A stretch of DNA of 64,000 nucleotides, from assembly GCA_026545225.1 (NCBI GenBank), contig CM048854.1:31081730-31145729 (forward strand), given 5' to 3'. Under the pieces are notes generated by a model, which made no database searches, was not told the origin of the DNA, and worked only from the letters and a program-made list of their open reading frames with translations. How positions within the stretch are numbered: position 1 is the stretch's first letter; each line of letters begins with the position of its first letter. The DNA is from Cornus controversa. Its lineage: Eukaryota; Streptophyta; Magnoliopsida; Cornales; Cornaceae. Below, piece by piece: positions 46,240-56,591 of this stretch. Position numbers and translations under genes: made by a program.

Positions 46240-47391
46240 GGTAGCTAATATTGGTGCTCCACCAATATCCCCGGGCACTCCACTCACATCATTTTTTATA
46301 ATAAAATTACAAAAGTATCCTTATGTTATACAATTTTTTATTCTTATATTTTTAATACCCTAATTGTCCTTATCTGATAAGGTTAAGATTCTTAGTACTA
46401 CAATGCAACTCTCTCACCTTCTCTCTCCTTTTTTTGCACCAAAATACTTCTCTCTCACATTTCCTCCCTCTCCAAAAATGAAAGATACAATGTCTAAGTT
46501 AGAGGAAGTTATTGATATTGTTAAGACAAGAAATTTTAAAAATCTATGAATCACTCAACCTTAATGTCCATGGTAATATAATTTTTTTGTTCTACTTTAT
46601 TCTTTAGAATATATTTTTTGAATTGGTTTTGAAAATATTATTTTTATTTGTTGAATCAATTTATCAATGTTTATTTTAGAAGTAGAAAATTTTAGGACTC
46701 TATAATGATTAGGAGCATCGATCAAATATATGTGATTAGGATAATAAAAGTTATATAATTAGATTAAAAAGCATTTGAGTTGGAAGCAAATAGTATATCA
46801 ATGAATAAAACCTATCTTGGAAAAAAAATTAATTGTATTTAAAATAAAAGGAAAGTTTAGTTTTACTTAAATAAAATTATGATGTATAATTTTATAAAGA
46901 AACCAAGGAAAGCTTTTTTATTTTAGAAGGAAACTTTTAGAAATTGAGAAATGAAAAGAGAAACGTGATTCTCTTGAATCCTTTTCCAATTGTAATTGTC
47001 ATAATTTAGTTAAGGAGCCTTTGCAGCAAAATTACAATAAAATAATAATAATAAATTGATAGGATGTTTTTCTTCCTTTGCTTTATATATTTTTTTCCTT
47101 CCTTTATGTTTTGTTTGTTTACAAATTGATCGTATGTTTCTAATATTTAATTTGTATTGGTTTATAGAAAATGTACGAAATGAATTGGAAAGAGTCATAC
47201 TGACAACATGATTGAATTGGAATTTTAAGAAAGATAAAAAAGGAATTGGAATTGAGTAGAAGGGCAATTAGAGTATTAAAAATATAAGAATCAATGATTG
47301 TATATCATAGGGACACTTTTGTAATTTTATTATAAAAATAGATATGAGTGGAATGTCAGAGGATATTGGTGGATCGCCAAAATCAGTTGCC
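46240..47391. mobile_element. TIR element with exact 8-bp duplication, family uncertain
   Basis: Left end GGTAGCTAATATTGGTGC pairs with the right end reversed (GGCAACTGATTTTGGCGA). The pairing is strong further in (atccaccaatatcc, ttataataaaattacaaaag). Exact TAAATTAA repeats flank it at 46232-46239 and 47392-47399. An 8-bp duplication fits hAT, while long TIRs fit MULE. Non-coding. A truncated relative lies at 51,686-51,771. Confidence 0.8.
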
Positions 47392-47399
47392 TAAATTAA

Positions 47400-47930
47400 T
47401 CAATTCAGATGAAAGATGCTCCCAACTTGGTGCCAAAATCATTAATTGTTAATGGCATGCCTTTTTTGTCGAAAGAACTAATGATGATATGCAGGAGCAT
47501 TAAAGCAATTTTTTTTCTCTAGAAAGGGTACATAAAAATATTCAATACCTCAGGTATGGTCTCCGCTAATGAGAACTCCACATTTTCCTTGATAATAGGA
47601 ATTGGGGTACTATAGTACCCCCTCGATAGAAGGGTTGGTTATTTCTTTCGAAAAATTATTAGATAGTGTTGAATTATAAATCACTTGGTGGTTCACCCTT
47701 TCTCTACTGGAGTGATTCTCTTTTGTAGTAACCTTTATTCCATGCAACCCTTCAGAACTAAAAATGCCTTTGGGCAATGATGAAAAAAATGAACAAAAGA
47801 GATAAATTTCATCCGATAACACATTGTTAACTTGTGATTTTGAATCGATATGCTAAATTCCATGATATTGGTTCTTACTCAAATAGTGTTTTCCATGTTA
47901 CTTGTATATTTTATCCTAAAAAAGACTAAT
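47400..47930. other. Intergenic, nothing recognised
   Basis: No gene and no paralogy noticed. The short minus-strand ORF at 47610-47822 has no motif. Confidence 0.5.
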
Positions 47931-47935
47931 TGATT

Positions 47936-48650
47936 TTATACCCTCTAAATCTAACCGTGGACTGTTTTTTGTGAACTATTGTCGCAGGCATGCCAACGAG
48001 TAATTATAAGTAAGAATAAAACTATCAAGAGAACTTTCTCCTAACAAGAATTATGAAAATTTCATATTGACTATTAGATAGAGAGATTTATTAAAATATT
48101 CATTTGACTCTTTAAAATTTTCAAAAACTATATCATTAGAACCACATTGACTCGACAATCCTAAGAAAAGCAAAAAGCAAAAATCAAAAATACAAATTGA
48201 GAGGAAGGAAAGCATGAGAAAATGGCTCAATTCCGTTATTACTTTCATCTTTGTCCAATACTACAGAACCATAACAGTCCAGACCCTGTATAATTTCATT
48301 TCATGGCCTGCCTGGCTATCTCTAGTAGTCCATTCAGAGGTTTTTATGGGTTAGGCTCAAGAGTCAAGATGGACTGATGTTTGTAAATTATAATCTAGGG
48401 AACTATGCAAGCCCCATAAGACCATTAAAACCTGAAAAATAAGGCCAGCCTTGTCTTTATGAGGACAATAGGTGAACATATTCACTGGAAACAACAAAAT
48501 GGTTTAACAAAAATGCGAGCATATGCGGTTGGGATTTACCATGTAGAGGGGGTAAGAGACTTGGAAAATTTGTGAAACCAAGGAAGAGGGTGTTTGAAGG
48601 CATAGATAAAAATATAGAATGGAACATGATAGTGGTAAAGAGTCCTAACG
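47936..48650. repeat. Duplicated upstream block, copy 2 (partner 1-764)
   Basis: Direct paralogue of the start of the window, including gtggactgttttttgtgaac, gagatttattaaaatatt and tgtgaaaccaaggaagag. Near 48,640-48,740 it runs into gattcataaaatttgaaacc and attggattgaattgg, which resembles the hexamer-rich hAT-like elements but has no resolved ends. Confidence 0.65.
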
Positions 48651-49477
48651 GATTCATAAAATTTGAAACCAATGCAATCCGATGAGAGCTTTAAATCGAT
48701 CTGATCCAATTCGTTAAATATCGAATTGGATTGAATTGGTTTTATGGATTAGGCTTTTATAAACAACCCAATAGTTTTTACATTTTTCTAGCCTAATGTG
48801 ACATTTAGTAGATGAAATAATTCATTATAACTATATGACAGTTTTTATCATTGTCCATCCTTTAGTTTGATAGTCTGCCTCTAAAGATTAATTGAAATCT
48901 GAAATATGGTAAGACTATTGTAATGATAATATATTAACATCTCATACTTGTAAAACAAATAAAAAATGATTGAGTTATAGAACATTAAAGAAAGAACAGT
49001 TGGGGTAAAGGAGACAAATCTAATCAATAAAATAAATATTAATATCCCATTACTAAAAACCAAAATCATCTAATAAGCTTAGAGGATCTCCAACCGATGC
49101 TTCAGATCCTATGTGGCACATGCAATGGCTACTTTGGGCATCAAAAATAGCTCCAACTAATTCCTCAAATGCTTACTTGACATTTGTAATTCGATAGAAT
49201 ATGTCCAATTTGGCATATAAAAAAGTGTACACCAAATGAATATTTTTAGTTATTTTAATCTATGGGTCTCACAAACAATTGCATGAAATAAAACTTAGCA
49301 GATCTACACGAACGGTAACATTGTCTATAAATTTGGATTTGGGTATTCTTTTTCTCTCATTCAACCATACCCAAAATTTTCATATTTTTCCACCCAACAA
49401 TCTTAATTTCCTGGTGAAGTATCTGAAACCCATACTGATGAAGCCACAAAGGAAAAGACTACTGTTCGAGGTGTCAG

Positions 49478-51061
49478 CTTCACTATGGAAGAAGACCGTC
49501 TTCTCATGAGCGTGTGGCTCAATACCAGTCTTGATGTAGTGCATGAAAACAAGCAAAACAATGCAACTTTTTGGTAATGAATTGGAGAATTCTATCACCA
49601 AAATAAGGAGTTTCACAATGATGGCAAAAGATTAGGGGTGCACACGGTATGGTTCCCCACGGTTCTTGGTGGAACCGAAACCGGAACCGTTACCAACGGT
49701 TCCTGATTTTCGGAATAGGAACCGAAACCGTTAAAGGTTGGAACCGTGAAGAACCGAACCGCGGTTCTCGGTTCGGTTCCGGTTCCGAACCGCGGTTCCT
49801 TAAGATTTTTTTTTTTTTTTTTAATGAAGCTTGAAAATACAAAATATATATATATTCATTAAATAAATGTGAGACCTACAATCTAAAAATGGCACCCTAT
49901 ATACATATAATTATTATATTATATTATATATATATACATTACATACAATAATTATATATAATGTATATATATTATATATAATAATTATATTATCATACAT
50001 TATATATTTATAATGTATTATAAATATAATAATTGTATTATATATAATAATTGTACGATAACATTATATATTTATAATGTATGATAATATAATTATTATA
50101 TATAATATATATACATTATATATAATTATTATATGTAATGTATATATATATAATATATATAGTTATTATATTATATATATATACACATATTTAATATAAA
50201 ACAGTTCCGGTTCCGGTTCCGGTTCCAAGGAACCGTTACCCCCAACGGTTCCGGTTCCGGTTCCGATACGGTTCTACTGGTCTGGAACCGGAACCGTTGG
50301 TAACGGTTCCTAATTTTAGGAACCGGAACCGTAGTCACAGTTCCGGTATGGTTCCCCTCGGTTCTGGTTCCGACGGTTCTTTGTGCACCCCTACAAAAGA
50401 TTAGTTCGAAGGTGAACAAATTTTGTGAATGTTTTTCCACCATAAATGCCAGAAATTAAAGTGGCACTAATGATCAAGTCAAGGTAAAAAATTTTGTATT
50501 AATGTTAAATTTATATGATTTTTTAAAAAATTTTTACATATATTTTTCATATTATAGAATCAAATAAATTGTAAGAAAATCTTTACAAATCATGATTCAC
50601 CTTAGAGCATGCTACCCAAGTTGAGGTACCAACCAAAGTGGATGCAAATGTAAGAACCAACAACAAAGAAGACAATCGCAAAAAGATACAATTTTTTCTC
50701 TTCCACCAACTCATCGTCTTCTAATCCAAGCACTCATATAAATATTGAGTCGGACGAAGGTATCAACAATACTGGCTATGATCACACAACTAGACCACCA
50801 GACAGAAAGGCTTTAAACAAACCCACACTATTGCAGATCTCATCCAAAAAATGATGGAAGAGAAAAAGAAAAGAGATGAAGTAAAAATGGAGCTTCTTAA
50901 GTAGAAGATTGAGCAAGACAAAAAGAAAGTGCAGTTGAAGAAAATGCAGATGGAGATGAAAATTATGAATATGGATACGTCCCATATGTCTGAAGATCAA
51001 AAGCTATATTATTCTAAAAAAAGATGGGAAATTTTGAGAGAAGGATTGGATGATGGTAATT
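49478..51061 (+). pseudogene. Harbinger ORF1 (SANT/Myb-like plus NAM-associated domain) remnant
   Basis: Before the MITE the frame reads FTMEEDRLLMSVWLNTSLDV and then HENKQNNATFW, the SANT/Myb-like start of the accessory protein that helps PIF/Harbinger transposase. After the MITE come KVNKFCECFSTINARN, a Ser-rich linker (SSTNSSSSNPSTHINI) and a Lys/Glu-rich coiled coil ending MNMDTSHMSEDQKLYY, matching the NAM-associated C-terminal domain of this protein. Stop codons replace Trp/Gln-type codons in several places. Related host genes exist, but the enclosing TIRs and TTA duplications show this is the transposon version. Confidence 0.7.
49633..50393. mobile_element. hAT-type MITE rich in GGTTCC/GGAACC
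   Basis: Termini TAGGGGTGCACACGG and, reversed, TAGGGGTGCACAAAG are flanked by exact 8-bp CAAAAGAT at 49625-49632 and 50394-50401. Both ends are dense with GGTTCC and GGAACC hexamers, and the middle 330 bases are nearly pure A/T. It is inserted in the Harbinger ORF1. Non-coding. Confidence 0.9.
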
Positions 51062-51685
51062 GAATTGTATTTTACTTTTTTGAAAATGTATTTTAGTTTC
51101 AATTAATGTAATGTTGTTTGTTTAAATATCTATTGTACTAGCATTTTATAATTATAATAAATTAGTCATTTTATAGCTATTGAATAACACTAGCCGTTTA
51201 CCACCGTTGAATAAAACAAGTCGTTGCAAAATATTTTATAACGTATTATTGTTGTTTAATTAAATTACAAAATATTAATAAATTAATTAATTTGACACAT
51301 CAGGTGGAGTATGCCAAAATACCATATGCCAATTTGCCACATCATTATTCAATTTTTTTTGAGGTATGAAATTTGAAGCATCAATTGGAGATGCTCTTAA
51401 AGCACAAACAAAAAAGAGTACTCCATCCATAGTGATGTCTTAGTATTTTTTAAGATGGTGGGTTTTAGTATTTTTTTTATTGTATGGATAGTGAATAAAT
51501 TACCAAATTTATCCATAGTGATGTCTTAATTGTTTTTATAACTTCAATGCAAGAAGGTTAAATTGGTAATGTTACAAAATATAGTACATTAACTTTTGAG
51601 TTGGGACAAATATTTTAGGACAACAAAAAATAGAAAGGCCGACAATTAATAAGGTACGAGAGAGTATTATATATCTATAATATTT

Positions 51686-51771
51686 GGGAGCTAATATTGG
51701 CGCTCCACAAATATACTAAGACGCTTCACCATCTTTTTCGTTTAAAATCAAATTACAAAAGAGTCCTTACA
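51686..51771 (+). mobile_element. Truncated end of the 46,240-type TIR element
   Basis: gagctaatattggcgctcca, then a cacttc-type stretch and aaatcaaattacaaaagagt follow the left end of the 46,240-47,391 element. Homology ends at 51,771, where GATCCG-rich DNA starts. Confidence 0.6.
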
Positions 51772-52250
51772 CCAAAAAATCCGCGAATCCGGTCCGTTAG
51801 CTAATGGATTAGTGGCGGATTAAAAAATTAAAATCCGTTAGCTACGAATCGGATTGCGGATTGGAGGGTCAGAAATTCGATCCGATCCGTGGCAATATAT
51901 TTATATATATAATTAGTAATTATATGTATAATAATATTATATGCTACCTACTTACATGGGTAAACCTAAAAACTCAATATATATTATATTTGTTTATTTA
52001 ACAATTGTGTTCATTTAAAAAGTGTTTGATCAATTTTTTTTTTGAAAATTTTGAAGTACAAAAAAAAAATTCAAATAGGAGTACTAGGCCAATCCGTCAA
52101 TCCGATTCAATCCGATCCGTTTAATCACGGATCGGATCGGATTGGTGGATTGCTACGGATCGGATTGGATTTTCTCTAATCCGTAATCCGCGGATCGGAT
52201 TAGGATTATGCAAAATCCGATCCGATCCGATTCGTGGCCACCCCTATAAA
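51772..52250. mobile_element. hAT-like element rich in GATCCG/CGGATC, right end only
   Basis: Arrays of aatccg, gatccg and cggatcggat lie on both sides of an AT-rich centre, ending cgtggccacccctata, the same closing text as the GGGGTGCACA-type hAT elements of this window. The left terminus is not identifiable and target duplication is unresolved. A third, weaker array (gcgattcgattcg) follows at 52,280-52,390. Confidence 0.5.
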
Positions 52251-52399
52251 TAAGTATCAGATTGGTTTTTTGAGATACAAATTTGCGATTCGATTCGATA
52301 TGAAACCACAACCAAATCAATGGACTAAAATATTAATCCGAATAGAACGAATCGAATTGAATAGGATCGGATTCATGGATCAAATTAACACTCCCTAAC

Positions 52400-53009
52400 T
52401 GGGACAAACAAAAAACAAAAAAATTCCAAAACCTTTGAATTTAGAGTAATAACATATAATACATCCAGGTGAGATTCACTTAATGACATCTTGTCCTTAT
52501 TTTTCCTTTATCTTGTTTAGTTGGTTAAATCTTTGGGTTCATGTGAGTAAATAAAATATCATCTTCCTCAACTTCAAAAATTATAACACAGTGAAAAATG
52601 TTAACATGGAATAAAAACAAAGATAAAACTGAAATAGAAACCCACTTGTACATTAGTATTTTTTCTTTCAAAGTGAAAGGAAACTAGTCTCACCTAAATG
52701 TGTGATAAATAAATAAATAAAACATGTTGTGGGGCTTCTGTGAACCAAACCTTGTAAAATTATGAGCCAATTATGAAAAAGACCTGGGACTTGGGACTAG
52801 CCCACCTCATGCTTGGGCTAAGACTCTCACTCCATCAGGCATTTTCATTCCAGTGTCCATTTTGGTTTAAGGCTGTAAGCCTCTAGTTGTTTGTAAAGCT
52901 GAAGAACAGACAGAGAGCTCGGACCAGGTTTAAGGAAACACTGTTCATCATTCAAACACTTTCGAGAGAACCAGAGAGAGAGAGAGAGAGAGTCGAATGA
53001 CTGCAAATC
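52400..53009 (+). promoter_or_regulatory. Upstream block of mTERF copy G
   Basis: Homologous to 3,500-4,487 and 9,660-11,083 with internal losses. The proximal part keeps ccatcaggcattttcatt and gtaaagctgaagaac. An (AG)n run at 52,974-52,991 lies just before the uORF. Confidence 0.55.
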
Positions 53010-53010
53010 T

Positions 53011-53123
53011 ATGAAGCTCCCCAGTTTGAAGGCAAGTAGTCATCTCTACATTCTTTACTGTTTTTGATAGCATATTATGTGTGTGTGTATATATATATAA
53101 TACATCACTGGACATCCTTCAAG
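53011..53123 (+). promoter_or_regulatory. mTERF G leader: uORF and candidate GC-AG intron
   Basis: uORF at 53011 (MKLPSLKASSHLYILYCF). Donor AAG|GCAAGT at 53032, acceptor cttcaag at 53123, 92 bases. The sequence after the acceptor is atATGAC, so a spliced uORF (MKLPSLKI) still ends on the TGA that overlaps the mTERF ATG. Confidence 0.5.
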
Positions 53124-53125
53124 AT

Positions 53126-54279
53126 ATGACAATATATATCTGCAGAAGTCTCATCTCACTCTCTCTCAAGAACTCTTCAAATCTCAACAAAACTCGAATC
53201 TCACTTCTCTCCTTCCTCTTCTTCTCTTCCTCTCCACAAAAGCAACCAAAAAGCCCCGTTGCAGTGGCCGATTACTTGCTTGATAGACACAAATTTTCTC
53301 CTGAAACTGCTTCGAAAGTCTCTTCCGTCGTAACGTATCTGAAAAACCCTGAAAAGTCCGATTCAACCCTTTCATTTCTCGAGGAATGTGGTTTTTCGAA
53401 AACCCAGCTTGAGCGAATCATCAAACAGCTGCCTGGAGTTCTCTCTGCAAATCTTGAGCGCACCATCAAACCCAAAATCAAGATTTTTCAAAACTTGGGA
53501 TTTTCTTCCAGCGACGTTGTGGAAATTGTTTCGTTTGACCCATGGATTCTAACTCGTAGTGTTGATAATCGGCTTGGCCCGTCTATTTTAGCATTGAAAA
53601 GTGTTCTGGGTTCGAATATGGATGTGTCTAGGGTCTTAAAGATATCTGGGTGGTTTTTGAAGCGTGATTTGGAGAAAACTATGATACCCAATATAGAATT
53701 TATGAAGAGCTGTGGTATTAGTTCGTCGCAAATAACCCGATTTGTCTATAATTTCCCTAGACTTTTCTTGCATAAACCGACGAGTATTAAAGAATTTGTC
53801 AAGAGGGTTGATGAGATGGGCTTTGACAGGAAGTCTATGATGTTTCTTCATGCCATTCGGACTATTAGTTCAATGACTATAGAGAATTGGGAGTTGAAGT
53901 TGGAGCTTTTTAAGAGTTTGGGGTTTTCAGAAGATGACATTTTGTCAGTTTTTAGGAGGGCGCCTAATGTGTTTGCTGTGTCAGAGAGGAAAATTAAGGA
54001 GATAACACAGCTTTTCCTTAGCATGGGCAAAGTTGATATCTCATTTGTTGTTAATCACCCACGCTTGTTCTCAGTGTTGAAAATAGGCTTAAACCACGGC
54101 TAAGAGTTCTGGAGGCTTTGGAAAGGAGGAATTTGCTTCTAGTAAAGCCTAGTTTGACGACCGTATGCAAAATCACTGATAAGAAGTTCAATGAGAAATA
54201 TGTACTCCCTTATTTGAATGAAGTTGGTGAATTATTCATGGTTAACAAGGGCTCGCTGACAGCAGAAATATGTGCCTAA
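53126..54279 (+). pseudogene. mTERF copy G, one frameshift near the C-terminus
   Basis: ATG at 53126, transit peptide MTIYICRSLISLSLKNSSNL, then mTERF repeats with LPGVL, DPWIL, FPRLF and APNVF, uninterrupted for about 312 codons. A net 4-base loss in the HPELLV region (near 54,069) shifts the frame, which then runs RLFSVLKIGLNHG to a stop at 54103. The remaining ancestral frame continues to the TAA at 54277-54279 (KGSLTAEICA). A 325-residue protein lacking the last repeat could be made. It may be recently inactivated or a truncated active form. It is the closest counterpart of copy D by shared flanks. Confidence 0.85.
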
Positions 54280-55560
54280 GATCATGACCTCCTGTGTCAT
54301 GTCATGATTTAATACCTAGAGGCAGGATGAGACTGAATCTTTTTTTTGAAAAAGAAAATGACTTGGCTGCATAGCATGGCAGGTAAGTAGGTACTCTTTT
54401 GCACCTGATATTCACATTTTTTCTTGTATCCATATAGTGTACTACTCTGAAAAACATGGATTGATTTTCCAGATAACCGTCTCATTTTAAATGAGTTGAA
54501 ATATATTATCATAATTTAACATTTCTTTTTGTTTCAAATTTTCAATTGAGGCATCATGTTGAATAACCCCAAAAATTATTATATTTTGCTCAAGCTTTCT
54601 CATTTTGTGCAGGCAGTGATTATTAAGTATTTGCACACAGCATGTATAGCCATGATCTTATTCTTCGCTTTTAATTTTCAAATTTGTGCATGATTGTATG
54701 CTATTATAGGTTTTGTTTATCATGTATATTGGTACTCTGTACTTACAGTTTTCGTGCATGTCAGTACTGATCTACCAATATAACCATGATTTGGGGAACC
54801 AATGTACTTCTTCCAATGCTGGCAGTATCCCGAATGATGTTGTCTGCACTCTGCAGGTGTTTCTTGCAATAGTGAATTTTGACTTTGATTCACAGATGAG
54901 TACTTCTTAATTGTCCTCCTCCATCGTATCTGATGTGGCTTCTTTTTCCATTTCCTTTCCTACAAATTTCCCATCTTTGGGAACTTCTGAGATGATTCTG
55001 GTTTAATTTGTGGAACTCTGTTACCACCTTGAGACTGGATTGACAAGAGATTAAACACTAAAGTAGAGAAGGATTTAGAAACTTTTCAGGGGAAAGAGAA
55101 ATTAAACTTCTCTTTTAAGGTCACTGTCATGAACAAGCTGATTTGATCTGTTGATGCCAGTTGAGCAATAGTGAGTGTGCGTGCGGTTAAAAAAAAAAAG
55201 TTCTCTTGTTTGGTTTCTTCTACTTCTCATCCTAATATTTAGTCCGCAAAAGAACGTAGGTGGACGTTATGCCAGTTGGTCATCTTTTTAGCAACTAGAC
55301 AGCTCTATTTACTTCTCATTCAAGCTACCTTTGATCGTGTTATCCTCATAATCGAATTATGTAGAGATGACCCATAGCTGATGTGATTTTGTTGATTGTA
55401 GTGCCAAGATAGTATTACCAATGAGGTAGCTGATCTCATTCAGATGATTCTAAGATAAAGAGTTACTATAGCAGCTGAGTTACTCTGCGTTGCTACTGAC
55501 GAAGTTTTTTAAATTTCAATAGCAATCTAAGGCATGTAGATATGGTAGCTAGTGGCTAAG
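54280..55560 (+). other. 3' flank of mTERF G with candidate 3' UTR intron
   Basis: Collinear, inverted, with 22,620-23,984. Candidate intron 54383-54472: donor CAG|GTAAGT, acceptor gattttccag, 90 bases. No coding sequence beyond short unsupported ORFs. Confidence 0.65.
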
Positions 55561-55815
55561 TGTTAGAAGGTCTTTTTTGTCCCACATCGGATCCGAATGA
55601 AAAAGAGAATGGGTATAAGTGGACGAGTAGGTAACACTATCCAATAGCTTAGATTTTTGGGTCATTAGTAAGCTTCCGACCTGTTTCAGTTGGTATTAGA
55701 GGTAGACCCAGTTTTTGATTCACTTGTGTGATGTAACTATATCTAAAATTGATGATGAGATCAACCAAACAATATATTCCAATAAGAGAATTGGAGAGTA
55801 TAATATAATATAGTA
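55561..55815 (+). mobile_element. TRIM fossil: one LTR plus primer-binding site
   Basis: LTR 55561-55688 (128 bp): TGTTAGAAGGTC...GACCTGTTTCA, with tcccacatcggatcc near its start, a hallmark of plant TRIM LTRs. It is followed by gttggtattagaggt, a tRNA-Met-like primer-binding site. The second LTR is absent. The pre-insertion sequence agctagtggcaagg survives in units A and F. Confidence 0.72.
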
Positions 55816-56146
55816 TATGATTTTGTCTTGTCCACCCAAAAAACTGTTAGAGAGAGAGGAGTGATATACAATTTCATTTTTGTCTCTTATACATTTTTTT
55901 TAATTAAATAATATCCTAAAAAATAAATGTATAGAAACCCTACTCGATTGGAGTGCACAAGGTTTGGTTCCAAAATACTTTGAAATGCACGGATTGGTTT
56001 TACTAAACCATGAAACCAAACTGAAAGATTTTAATTATGGAACCGAATCAAATTGAGTCCTCTTGGATGCAAACAATTCTTTGGGGGTGGGTGTGTATGT
56101 ACCAACTAACAAAAAAAATTATATAATCTTATTATATTATATAATT

Positions 56147-56182
<36 letters not shown>

Positions 56183-56591
56183 CGGTTTAGTTCAGTTCAG
56201 ACCGGTTCAGATAGGCATGAAATCATAACCGAAAATTTACACTTTGAAGGTTTTAAAACCGTGATCGAACCGAACTGTAAAAAGTAAAACCGAACTGTCC
56301 AGTTCAGTCTAGATTTTTGTGCACCCCTACTACTTAATAGGAGTATAGATAACTAGGAAAAAACAATAATAGTATAGATAAATAAAATAGAAAGTTTGTG
56401 TTTAATAAAAAGAAAAGTTTGTGTTTCAATCTAGTATTAATTTCAAATTAAGATGGTTTAAAAAAAAGAAGTTTTTGTATATATTTATTTTTGTATATAT
56501 AAATAATTCTAGGGTTGTTATCTTTTATCGTTTGGTTAGATGAAAATTGCAAAAGAAAAAGAAAAAGAACCATAAATTTTTTGAACATTAA
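55816..56591 (+). repeat. Tandem duplication, copy 1 (partner ~58510-58860)
   Basis: cattttgtctcttatacatt-type text, aattaaataatatcctaa, tagtatagataaataaaata and tcgtttggttagatgaaaat recur in the same order from 58,510. Copy 1 is expanded by a hAT MITE (55,948-56,329) and ends at the Harbinger element. Confidence 0.75.
55948..56329. mobile_element. hAT-type MITE rich in GTTCAG/GAACCG
   Basis: Termini TTGGAGTGCACAAGG and, reversed, TAGGGGTGCACAAAA. Flanking 8-mers ctactcga (55940-55947) and ctacttaa (56330-56337) differ only at a CpG. The tandem partner near 58,640 reads aaccctacttaatgg without the element, confirming an insertion. A (TA)n core sits at 56,153-56,180. Confidence 0.8.

Larger units (their letters stand above)
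49082..51396 (+). mobile_element. PIF/Harbinger element carrying an ORF1 remnant
   Basis: Ends GAGGATCTCCAACCGATGCT and, reversed, GAGCATCTCCAATTGATGCT are typical Harbinger terminal repeats. They are flanked by exact TTA at 49079-49081 and 51397-51399. The interior holds the accessory ORF1 (see separate entry) but no DDE transposase, so it is non-autonomous. A hAT MITE is nested at 49,633-50,393. Near the right end aatttgacacatcaggtgga and accatatgccaatttgcc are short subterminal repeats. Confidence 0.85.
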
